From Rhodospirillaceae bacterium (GTDB lineage Bacteria; Pseudomonadota; Alphaproteobacteria; Rhodospirillales; Magnetovibrionaceae), in the NCBI GenBank assembly GCA_002401565.1, contig NVTL01000076.1, positions 2,571-14,487 of the forward strand: DNA of 11,917 nucleotides, in the 5' to 3' direction. Below are positions 1 through 6,716 of this stretch, in pieces (position 1 is the stretch's first letter; every line of letters starts with the position of its first letter). A model generated the notes under the pieces. The model was not told the DNA's origin. It worked only from the letters and a program-made list of their open reading frames with translations, and ran no database searches. The translations under genes were made by a program, and so were the position numbers.

Positions 1-124
1 CAATAAACACCCAAAAGGCGTGCAACATCATATTTTCGGCAATCAACCAAATCACCAAGGGCACACAGGCCACCCGGGACAAGGTGATAATATTGGGAAT
101 ATTGCGGGTTAAAAGATATCTCAC
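1..124 (-). CDS. CDP-alcohol phosphatidyltransferase, PgsA-like (partial, N-terminus only)
   Basis: Only the first 41 codons are in the window; the gene continues past base 1. Read on the minus strand from a GTG at 124-122 it begins VRYLLTRNIPNIITLSRV and runs into a hydrophobic stretch. N-(I/L)-PN-x-(I/L)-T-x-(S/A)-R followed by a membrane helix is the hallmark start of CDP-alcohol phosphatidyltransferases such as PgsA, membrane enzymes that move a phosphatidyl group from CDP-diacylglycerol to an alcohol (glycerol 3-phosphate in PgsA). The catalytic CDP-alcohol motif lies outside the window, so the substrate cannot be confirmed. It starts 15 bases after the stop of the DUF2066 gene, so the two are probably co-transcribed. 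From memory of alphaproteobacterial gene order, an hdaA-like gene may follow. The family call is firm; the specific PgsA role is inferred. Confidence 0.8.
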   Translation of the reverse strand, partial: MRYLLTRNIPNIITLSRVACVPLVIWLIAENMMLHAFWVFI

Positions 125-139
125 GGGGACCTACTGTTA

Positions 140-1273
140 CTACTGGACTGCACTTCTTAGACCAAGATACCAGCTACCTGCTTCTTCCCACAACATTAAA
201 TCGGCTTGTTCCAACGACAACGCCAATTGTTCTGCATCGCCGATAAAATTAAGGTTCAAATGGACTTCGCCTTGACGCATCAACACCACGTCGGCGTGTT
301 GGATAATCGCCACGCCGTTCAAACGATCACGAACCCGAACCCATCCTTTAAGGTCTGCCACGCGCACTTGCAAAGGCAACACCTGGGCTTGTCCGGCTTG
401 GATCAGGTTGTCTTGTTTCCAATTGTCTTCGACTTGGTCTTTTAATTGCACGACGGAGCGGGACAACAGAACCGACACGTCTTCGCCTTGTATGGCGGTG
501 AAACTTTTGACCACGGTGTGTTCTTGTAAGGCCGAGCCAAAACGAGTCAGATAAACTTCCAATTCCGGCAAGCCATAGCCAGCGTCCATACGCAAAATAC
601 CGTGCGCCACGACCACGTCTCCGGTTTGATAGCGATTCGTCATGGCGGCAAGGCGTTGAGCGTCGCCTTCCATGGCTTGTTCCGCACCAATGGTGCGAAT
701 GTCTTCTAAATCACCGATGGGCAACACCATGGGCACAAGACCAGCGTCGCCTTGGTTGCCCATGTTCTGCCACGCGGTGCGCCAAGGATTGGGATCATCC
801 CACAACAATAACGCTCCGGCTGATTGATACACGGGCAACATCAATACCGGTTTTGATTTTGTTTCGGCGTACGGAATGCCTGCATCATTTAAAATCGTCC
901 GGATTTGAGGTGCCCGGTAACGATAGTCCATGTTGGCGATATAACGCACTGAGGAAGCTTTTTCGTCCGTCACGGCGAAGTCTTGTATCAATTCGCGGAT
1001 GCGCTCTAAGGGTAAGGTCGGCAAACGGTCATGATAAGCACTTAACGTCAGGCGTTTTAACAACTGGGTGAACGACTTTAATTCGCCTTCTTTTTGCGCC
1101 TGAATGCGCGCAGCCTGAGCCGAATCGGCCGTGACATCCACATTCACGCCCTTTACGGTGAATAAACGTGGGGCTTCTGCCTTCAAAGGCGGGGCAAATA
1201 AGACCAAAAGCAAAAAGCTAAGACCACCACCAAGCCCCTTATAGAAAGCCGTAATTCCCTTAAATGTCTGCAC
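140..1273 (-). CDS. Exported DUF2066 domain protein
   Basis: A 377-residue protein starting at a GTG (1273-1271) with a purine-rich AGAAGGACGGGG just upstream. Residues 1 to about 33 form a Sec-type signal peptide: a short basic start, the hydrophobic core LSFLLLVLFAPPL, then a likely cleavage near KAEA. The mature part begins with a beta-rich segment (FTVKGVNVDVTADSAQAARIQAQ) typical of DUF2066 proteins, which often sit next to a PgsA-like gene and close to purM in alphaproteobacteria. There are no further obvious membrane helices, so a periplasmic or envelope location is likely. No catalytic motif is visible and the family function is not known to me. It diverges from purM and is followed 15 bases later by the phosphatidyltransferase gene. 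The family call comes from pattern and neighbourhood, not from a search. Confidence 0.72.
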   Translation of the reverse strand: MQTFKGITAFYKGLGGGLSFLLLVLFAPPLKAEAPRLFTVKGVNVDVTADSAQAARIQAQKEGELKSFTQLLKRLTLSAYHDRLPTLPLERIRELIQDFAVTDEKASSVRYIANMDYRYRAPQIRTILNDAGIPYAETKSKPVLMLPVYQSAGALLLWDDPNPWRTAWQNMGNQGDAGLVPMVLPIGDLEDIRTIGAEQAMEGDAQRLAAMTNRYQTGDVVVAHGILRMDAGYGLPELEVYLTRFGSALQEHTVVKSFTAIQGEDVSVLLSRSVVQLKDQVEDNWKQDNLIQAGQAQVLPLQVRVADLKGWVRVRDRLNGVAIIQHADVVLMRQGEVHLNLNFIGDAEQLALSLEQADLMLWEEAGSWYLGLRSAVQ

Positions 1274-1429
1274 GTGTTCCCCGTCCTTCTGAAAATCATT
1301 CGGTCCAGATTGCTATGTAGCATTGCAAAGCCGCCCTAAATGTTTATTTTCTACTTTATTGGCACTGTTTTTACCACGTTAAGCCATCAATACCAGAGTG
1401 GTGTTAAATTCACCATCAAGGAGGCCGTC
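1274..1429. promoter_or_regulatory. Divergent control region between the DUF2066 gene and purM
   Basis: This 156-base gap must carry the promoters for both directions. For purM a weak sigma70-like pair is visible: TTGCAA at 1323-1328, a 16-base spacer, and TATTTT at 1345-1350. A short perfect inverted repeat, TGCTA-TG-TAGCA at 1311-1322, lies in the middle and could be an operator. If the purM promoter is right, transcription starts near 1357, downstream of the ATG at 1340, which would exclude that ATG as the purM start. These elements were found by eye and are weak; only the need for promoters here is firm. Confidence 0.3.
1418..1424 (+). promoter_or_regulatory. Shine-Dalgarno site of purM (decides the start)
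   Basis: A perfect AAGGAGG lies 5 bases before an in-frame ATT at 1430-1432. No ATG, GTG or TTG occurs in this frame between 1343 and 1430, and the ATG at 1340 has no purine-rich site before it. This places the purM start at ATT. Confidence 0.65.
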
Positions 1430-2557
1430 ATTTCCGGGGCAAATTATAAAGACGCGGGCGTTGATATCGACGCCGGCAACGCATTGGTCGAAGCCATCAA
1501 AGGCGACGCAAAATCCACAACACGTCCAGGCGTCATGGCCGGGCTTGGCGGATTTGGCGCGATGTTTGATTTAAAGGCCGCTGGGTTCAAAGACCCTATT
1601 TTGGTGTCAGGCACAGACGGTGTCGGCACCAAACTGAAAGTCGCCATTTGTTCAGGCAAACACGACACGGTCGGTATCGACTTGGTCGCCATGTGCGTGA
1701 ATGATTTGATCGTGCAAGGGGCGCAGCCTCTGTTCTTTTTAGATTATTACGCCACAGGCAAACTGGACGTCGCAGCAGGCAAGGCCATCATTGGCGGTAT
1801 CGCCGAAGGATGCCGCCAATCAGGCTGTGCTTTGATCGGCGGCGAAACCGCTGAAATGCCCGGCATGTATGGCGGCGGCGATTACGATCTGGCTGGATTT
1901 TGCGTGGGCGCGGTTGAACGCGACCAAGTGCTGACCGGACAAGACGTCAAAGACGGCGACGTGATTTTAGGCCTAGCCTCAAACGGATTGCATTCCAACG
2001 GCTTCTCTTTGGTGCGCAATGTCGTGTCAAACGCCGTCATTGGTGGCACCGCCGAAACCAAAATGGAAGCCGCCGTGCGCGACCACATTGTGGACCGGGC
2101 GCGTCTGGCTTACGAAATTGAGGCGCCCTTTGCGCCGGGTCAAAAACTGGGCGAAGCGTTATTGGCGCCCACCCGCATTTATGTGAAGTCCTGCCTGAAA
2201 GCTATTAAGGCGGGTGGTGTACAGGCTTTGTCGCACATCACCGGCGGTGGCATTTTGGAAAACATCCCCCGCGTTTTGCCCGACACTTTGGCAGCCGAAG
2301 TCGATGCCGCGTCTTGGGACATGCCCCCGGTATTTTCATGGCTTCAAAAAGAAGGCAACATTCAAGCCACCGAAATGGCCCGCACCTTTAACTGTGGCAT
2401 CGGCATGGCCGTGGTGGTCGAAGCCGACCGCGCTGCCGCCTTAAAAGCCATTTTTGAAAGCGAAGGCGAAACGGTCTTTGAAATTGGCCGTGTGGTCCCT
2501 CGCCCCGAAGGCAATGAAGGCGTTGTGCTTTTGAATGCCGATAAGGCTTGGGGTTAG
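1430..2557 (+). CDS. purM: Phosphoribosylformylglycinamidine cyclo-ligase (AIR synthetase)
   Basis: Cytosolic PurM closes the imidazole ring: formylglycinamidine ribonucleotide plus ATP gives aminoimidazole ribonucleotide, step 5 of purine synthesis. Recognised from near-canonical blocks: [19 protein letters not shown] at the start, [11 protein letters not shown], the nucleotide-binding [93 protein letters not shown] and FNCGIGM. With the ATT start the protein has 375 residues, a little longer than the E. coli enzyme (about 345), and begins (M)SGANYKDAG, matching family starts. An ATG at 1340 would add 30 unrelated, partly hydrophobic residues and lacks a ribosome-binding site. purN follows after 5 bases, so the two form an operon. 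The function is certain; the start codon is very likely but unusual. Confidence 0.95.
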   Translation: MSGANYKDAGVDIDAGNALVEAIKGDAKSTTRPGVMAGLGGFGAMFDLKAAGFKDPILVSGTDGVGTKLKVAICSGKHDTVGIDLVAMCVNDLIVQGAQPLFFLDYYATGKLDVAAGKAIIGGIAEGCRQSGCALIGGETAEMPGMYGGGDYDLAGFCVGAVERDQVLTGQDVKDGDVILGLASNGLHSNGFSLVRNVVSNAVIGGTAETKMEAAVRDHIVDRARLAYEIEAPFAPGQKLGEALLAPTRIYVKSCLKAIKAGGVQALSHITGGGILENIPRVLPDTLAAEVDAASWDMPPVFSWLQKEGNIQATEMARTFNCGIGMAVVVEADRAAALKAIFESEGETVFEIGRVVPRPEGNEGVVLLNADKAWG

Positions 2558-2562
2558 CCATT

Positions 2563-3222
2563 ATGAAAGTTGCCGTACTGATTTCGGGACGTGGTTCAAA
2601 CCTGCAAGCGTTAATTGATGCCTGTGAAAGCGACGACTTTCCCGCCGAAATCGTTTTGGTGCTGTCTAATAAAGACAATGTTCAAGGCTTGGAACGCGCC
2701 GAGGCAGCCGACATTCCAACCATGACGCTGAGCCCCAAAGACTATGATGACCGGGCCAGTTTCGATTGTGCCATGAGCGACCTTGTCACCCAATCGGGCG
2801 CTGAATTCATTTGCTTGGCTGGATACATGCGGTTGCTGTCAGACGATTTTGTGCGCACGTGGCGAGATAAGCTGATTAACATTCATCCGTCCCTATTGCC
2901 GTCTTTTAAGGGTCTGCATGTGCATGAACAAGCGTTGGACGCGGGCGTTCGCTTTACCGGATGCACGGTCCATTTTGTGCGCCCCGCCATGGACGAAGGC
3001 CCAATTTTGGCCCAAGCCGTGGTTCCGGTTTTACCAGATGATAACGCCGACAGTTTGGCCGAACGCATTTTGGAACAAGAACACAAATTATATCCTTTAG
3101 CCTTAAAACTGATTGCCCAAAACCGTGTGCGCGTGGCTGCCGAACGGGTGATTATTGACGACCATTGTGCCCCCGAAGGCGCACTTTCTAACCCACAGGG
3201 CTTCCCTACTCCAACAAAATAG
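2563..3222 (+). CDS. purN: Phosphoribosylglycinamide formyltransferase
   Basis: PurN moves a formyl group from 10-formyltetrahydrofolate to glycinamide ribonucleotide, step 3 of purine synthesis, in the cytosol. The 219-residue protein (E. coli about 212) shows the family blocks in order: MKVAVLISGRGSNLQALIDA with the phosphate-binding GRGSN loop, LAGYMRLL, the active-site INIHPSLLPSFKGLHVHEQA carrying the catalytic Asn-x-His and HPSLLP, then TGCTVHFV and DEGPILAQ with its conserved Asp. The ATG at 2563 is chosen because it matches family starts and has GGGG about 9 bases upstream; an alternative TTG at 2548 would overlap purM and add only MGLAI. The C-terminal tail (about residues 200-219) is a variable extension. 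It is translated right behind purM, as expected for a purMN operon. Confidence 0.96.
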   Translation: MKVAVLISGRGSNLQALIDACESDDFPAEIVLVLSNKDNVQGLERAEAADIPTMTLSPKDYDDRASFDCAMSDLVTQSGAEFICLAGYMRLLSDDFVRTWRDKLINIHPSLLPSFKGLHVHEQALDAGVRFTGCTVHFVRPAMDEGPILAQAVVPVLPDDNADSLAERILEQEHKLYPLALKLIAQNRVRVAAERVIIDDHCAPEGALSNPQGFPTPTK

Positions 3223-3281
3223 CGTAGTTTGCTCACAATGTTATACAGGGCGAATAATAATACAAATAAGGGCGGGATTTC
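3223..3281 (+). promoter_or_regulatory. Intergenic leader with possible promoter of the signalling operon
   Basis: A 59-base AT-rich gap separates purN from the phosphatase gene, where function changes from purine synthesis to signalling. A poor sigma70-like pair may be read as TTGCTC (3229-3234) with an AT-rich -10 around 3252-3260 (GAATAATAA). AAGGG at 3268-3272 and GCGGGA just after it can serve as ribosome-binding site for the ATG at 3282. No terminator hairpin is visible after purN, so read-through from purMN is possible. Confidence 0.25.
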
Positions 3282-4739
3282 ATGAGTTTAGGGGCTGGTA
3301 GCAACCGCACATTAATTGGCGGTTTTTCAATTATCCTTGTCAGTGTTTTGGCCTTAGCGCTCCTGATTTTGAACCATTTGGGCGACATGGATTCAGCACG
3401 CCGGACAAACACCACATTACGCATTAAAACAGAAGCGGCCTTTCGCATGGCCGAAGCCATTCGCAACCGCAATTTCAGCCTTGCCATCGCCCCCACCCTT
3501 GATGAGTATTTTGATCGCGACGATGAAAAACAACGTTTCGCTGCTTATGCTCGGGATTTTTTGATTGAACGCGACAAGCTGTTTGCCGTTGGCTTGAATG
3601 CGGCCGAAACCGCCGCCTTTGATGAAGTCACCTTGAAAATCGGTGAATCCCAGCCCGTTGTTGAAAAAGCCATCAGCGAAGCCGTTGAACAAGGCAATAC
3701 CACAGCCGTGCGCGATATGGTCAGCGCGGCTTGGCAAATCCAGACCTTGGCTTTGAAAAAGCTCGATATCTTTGTGCAAACCATTAATGCAGAGGCCGCT
3801 AAGAACTTAGATGCTTCCGACAAGGCCATGCAGATCAAATTGCAATTTGCCGTGGCTTTGGGCGCGATTGTCTTGATTTTGTCGGCGGTGACGGCGGTTG
3901 TGGTTATCCGCAGAGACGCGCAAAGCCGCGGCGCCCTGATTGAGGCCGCCGATGAAATTCACGAATTGAATGAACGTTTAAAACAAGAAAACGTGCGCAT
4001 TTCAGCCGAACTTGGGGTGGCCCAAAAAATCCAAGAAATGATTTTGCCGCGCGAGTCTGAACTAACGGTGATCACAGAACTGGACATCGCGGCGTACATG
4101 GAGGCTGCCGATGAAGTCGGTGGCGATTATTACGATGTTTTGCAGTGTTGCGAAGGTCATGTGTTGATCGGCATTGGCGATGTCACCGGGCACGGCCTTG
4201 AATCCGGCGTCATCATGTTGATGGTGCAATCGCTGGTCCGGGCCTTGATGGAACGCAAGGAACCGAATTTGAAAGAATCGCTGATCACCATCAATCAGGT
4301 CATTTATCGCAACGCCGCCCGCATGAACACAGACAAGAATCTGTCGCTGTCGATCGTGCATTATTTTGATGGGCGCATTCGCGTCGCCGGACAACACGAA
4401 GAACTGTTGATCATCCGCGATGGCGTCATCGAACGCATCGATACCATGGATTTAGGATTCCCGATTGGTCTGGAAGAAAACATCGCTCCGTTTGTCAGCG
4501 AATATGAAACCCACTTAAACAAAAATGACGTTGTGGTGCTGTATACGGACGGTATTGTCGAAGCCGAAGATTTAGACGGCGAACTGTACGGCATGGACCG
4601 CATGTGTGACGTGATCGAAAAGCATTGGCAAGACGCTTCAAGTGTCCTGCGCACGGCCTTGGTTGACGATGTGAATACTTTTATTAACGATGGCAAGGTG
4701 CATGATGATATAACCTTGGTTGTCATTAAACGCGAATAA
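3282..4739 (+). CDS. Membrane sensor with C-terminal SpoIIE/RsbU-type PP2C phosphatase
   Basis: A 485-residue two-helix membrane protein. Membrane segments lie at about 10-31 and 187-209, enclosing a mostly alpha-helical periplasmic domain (about 32-186) that resembles the four-helix-bundle sensors of chemoreceptors. No HAMP domain is recognisable; a short coiled coil (about 220-250) leads directly into the phosphatase. The catalytic domain (about 245-485) begins with the RsbU-type VAQKIQEMILPRE and carries the metal-binding acids: VGGDYYD (D282), IGDVTGHGLESG (D300), YTDGIVEAED (D423) and HDDITLV (D475/D476). Such enzymes remove phosphate from serine on STAS-domain anti-anti-sigma-like proteins. 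A STAS protein lies two genes downstream and is the obvious candidate substrate. The next gene starts 16 bases after the stop. Enzyme class is secure; signal and substrate are inferred. Confidence 0.9.
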   Translation: MSLGAGSNRTLIGGFSIILVSVLALALLILNHLGDMDSARRTNTTLRIKTEAAFRMAEAIRNRNFSLAIAPTLDEYFDRDDEKQRFAAYARDFLIERDKLFAVGLNAAETAAFDEVTLKIGESQPVVEKAISEAVEQGNTTAVRDMVSAAWQIQTLALKKLDIFVQTINAEAAKNLDASDKAMQIKLQFAVALGAIVLILSAVTAVVVIRRDAQSRGALIEAADEIHELNERLKQENVRISAELGVAQKIQEMILPRESELTVITELDIAAYMEAADEVGGDYYDVLQCCEGHVLIGIGDVTGHGLESGVIMLMVQSLVRALMERKEPNLKESLITINQVIYRNAARMNTDKNLSLSIVHYFDGRIRVAGQHEELLIIRDGVIERIDTMDLGFPIGLEENIAPFVSEYETHLNKNDVVVLYTDGIVEAEDLDGELYGMDRMCDVIEKHWQDASSVLRTALVDDVNTFINDGKVHDDITLVVIKRE

Positions 4740-4755
4740 TGGGAATTAACGAACG

Positions 4756-6168
4756 ATGAGCGACGATCAAACCTCTGATCCAAAAGCCTTGCTGAAAAGA
4801 ATTGCCGATCTGGAATCCTTGTTGGCCGACAGCGAAATCGGCATGAGCATTGCGGTTGAACATGGCGACACCATCGAAAATGATTTGATCACCACGAACC
4901 AGCAACTCGAACAAGAAATCGTTCAAAAAGAAGAAGCCCAGCGCCATCTTCAAGAACTTGTCGACGCCATCACCACGCAAAATTCTGATCTTGAAATTAT
5001 CTTAGATACACTCAACGAACACAGTGACGACATGGATCAGGACATGTGGGAAGATCTTTTGGAATCGGAGCAGCGCGGCACAACCGATGCCTTAACGGGC
5101 TTGTCGAACCGCAGGCATTTTGATGAATATTTGGAAAAACATTTTAATTCCTGTGCCCGTCACAAACGTCCAATTTCGTTGTTAATGGGCGACATCGACT
5201 TTTTCAAAATTTACAACGATACCTATGGGCACCCTCAGGGCGATGTATGCTTAAAACAAGTTGCCAGCGCGATCAGCAAGACGGTCCGCCGTGACCTTGA
5301 TTTAGCGGTTCGTTATGGCGGCGAAGAATTTGCGGTGATTTTACCGGAAACCGAAATCGCGGGCGCAAAGACCTTGGCCGACGAAATTGTCGCCAACATC
5401 GAAGCTTTGAAATTAACTCACGAAGGCTCTGGTGTTTCGGATTTTGTTACGATCAGCATCGGTGTACACACCTTTTACCCAAAACGGGGTGACGCTTCAA
5501 AGGCCTTAATCATTCGCGCCGATCAAGTTTTATATCAAGCCAAAGAACAAGGCCGCAACCAAGCGTGCGCCGAAGACATTCATCACAAAAACGGGGGAAA
5601 AACTGTGATTACCGAGGTTAAAACATATGGAAAATTTGACGATAAATTGGTCAGAGGACAAGAGTACTTAGAGCTCGCCTTTTCTCCATCCTCTCGCCCG
5701 ATTACCGAAAGATGGCGCAACAACGGCCTGTCTGCTGATTTTTTGGCGGACTATTTCGGAAGCTTTATTCCCAAAGAAATGCCCAAAACGCATCACAACC
5801 AAATCAAGGATGCTGTGGCCTATATCGGCAATGAACTTTTAGAAAACGCCATGAAATTTGCCAATCCGCAAGAAAACATCGCAAGTTCATTGTCGTTGAG
5901 CTTATCGGATCAAAACTTGCGTTTCACCTTGATCAATCAGGTTAATCCTGAAAACTATGACAAGTTGGTTTCGTTTTTGAAAGAATTTACCAGCGTGGAT
6001 GCCGGTGATTTTTTCGTCATGCAAATGGAACGCAACATCGAAAGCGGCAGTGAATCCGGGCTTGGCTTTGCCACCATGGTGACCGACCATGATGCCCAAG
6101 TCTCTTGGAAAATTATCCCCACTCACGATACTGTTCAGCTCACAACACAAGTTGTTATTGATATTTAA
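4756..6168 (+). CDS. Diguanylate cyclase (GGEEF) fused to slr1658-like, GHKL-like C-terminal domain
   Basis: A 470-residue soluble protein without signal peptide or membrane helix. Residues about 10-105 are acidic, helical and coiled-coil-like. A GGDEF domain spans about 108-272: DALTGLSNRRHFDEYL, the metal-site GDIDFFK (D146, D148), NDTYGHPQGD, and the active-site loop RYGGEEF (188-192). An inhibitory-site RxxD (R179, D182) sits at the canonical distance before GGEEF, so it should make c-di-GMP from two GTP with product feedback. Residues about 295-470 match, from memory, the slr1658 family: RWRNNGLSADFLADYF, then GNELLENAMKFAN (359-371), like the N-box of GHKL ATPases or anti-sigma kinases, and SGLGFATMV (434-442), like a degenerate glycine box. 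It lies between the phosphatase gene (16 bases) and the STAS gene (49 bases), indicating a partner-switching role. The cyclase is firm; the function of the C-terminal part is inferred. Confidence 0.9.
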   Translation: MSDDQTSDPKALLKRIADLESLLADSEIGMSIAVEHGDTIENDLITTNQQLEQEIVQKEEAQRHLQELVDAITTQNSDLEIILDTLNEHSDDMDQDMWEDLLESEQRGTTDALTGLSNRRHFDEYLEKHFNSCARHKRPISLLMGDIDFFKIYNDTYGHPQGDVCLKQVASAISKTVRRDLDLAVRYGGEEFAVILPETEIAGAKTLADEIVANIEALKLTHEGSGVSDFVTISIGVHTFYPKRGDASKALIIRADQVLYQAKEQGRNQACAEDIHHKNGGKTVITEVKTYGKFDDKLVRGQEYLELAFSPSSRPITERWRNNGLSADFLADYFGSFIPKEMPKTHHNQIKDAVAYIGNELLENAMKFANPQENIASSLSLSLSDQNLRFTLINQVNPENYDKLVSFLKEFTSVDAGDFFVMQMERNIESGSESGLGFATMVTDHDAQVSWKIIPTHDTVQLTTQVVIDI

Positions 6169-6217
6169 CGCGGCGATTTGTACTCTCTGTAGACTTACAA
6201 AATTAGGACTAAAACTT

Positions 6218-6559
6218 ATGAATATCGAAGCTGAAAACTACGCCGTAAAATACCCAAAAGGCTCCGCTACCGTGAGCTTTGAAGGCACAATTCGTTTGGG
6301 TGGTATGCAAGAATACGCCGCTATTTTGGACTTGATGAATGGGGCTTTAGACGAATCAGGCAACGCCATCACCCTTGATTTTAAGGCCCTCAAGCTTTTG
6401 AACAGTTCCGGAATTACCATGATGTCAAAATTTGTCATCGGGTGTCGCGGCAAACAAAGCCAGCTTAAGATTGTTGCTTCGAAAGAGGTGCCTTGGCAGG
6501 GAAAATCGTTAAAAAACTTGCAACGTTTGCTGCCGTCAATTGAACTGATTGTCGAATAA
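6218..6559 (+). CDS. STAS-domain protein, slr1659-like (anti-anti-sigma-like)
   Basis: A 113-residue protein forming a lone STAS domain: an early beta strand GSATVSFEGTIRLGGMQEY (15-33), ITLDFKALKLLNSSGITMM (51-69) and the closing strands. The block LLNSSGITM matches the helix-start motif (usually D-S-S-G) that holds the phosphorylatable serine of SpoIIAA/RsbV-type proteins. Here S63 or S64 would be the site, and the usual Asp is Asn (N62). It resembles slr1659-type regulators, which to my knowledge occur beside slr1658-type proteins, exactly as here. The ATG at 6218 is chosen because the domain begins there; in the same frame the reading frame continues upstream inside the previous gene without homology. 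Likely role: phospho-switch read by the phosphatase and by the C-terminal domain of the diguanylate cyclase. The final target is unknown; no sigma factor is nearby. Confidence 0.85.
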   Translation: MNIEAENYAVKYPKGSATVSFEGTIRLGGMQEYAAILDLMNGALDESGNAITLDFKALKLLNSSGITMMSKFVIGCRGKQSQLKIVASKEVPWQGKSLKNLQRLLPSIELIVE

Positions 6560-6716
6560 CAACGGACGCATGTTTTTTCGGTCTTGTTAAAAATTTCCAC
6601 AAAAAAAGTATGGGCTTTTATTTAAAATCAAGTACACTTATACCTTGGATGATTTCAAAAATTACTTACGACGACTTGTAATTGAATGATTTAATCATTT
6701 AAAGGGTATTCGTGTT
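6560..6716 (+). promoter_or_regulatory. AT-rich intergenic region with a perfect inverted repeat
   Basis: This 157-base AT-rich gap separates the phosphatase/cyclase/STAS operon from the sensor cluster and probably holds a promoter for the latter. It contains AATGATT-T-AATCATT (6685-6699), 7-base perfect arms around one base, placed just before the ribosome-binding site AAAGGG (6701-6706), so it may act as an operator. A clear sigma70 promoter could not be chosen with confidence; TATACC near 6640 is a possible -10. No convincing terminator hairpin was seen after the STAS gene. Confidence 0.3.

Noticed and set aside
1359..1376. Possible sigma54 promoter (TTGGCAC followed by TTTTTACC)
   Set aside because: The -12 element lacks the GC of the consensus, so the match covers only the -24 half.
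1340..1429. ATG-initiated 30-residue N-terminal extension of PurM (hydrophobic [11 protein letters not shown] start)
   Set aside because: No ribosome-binding site, no similarity to PurM, likely upstream of or at the transcription start, and a perfect AAGGAGG sits before the family-matching ATT.
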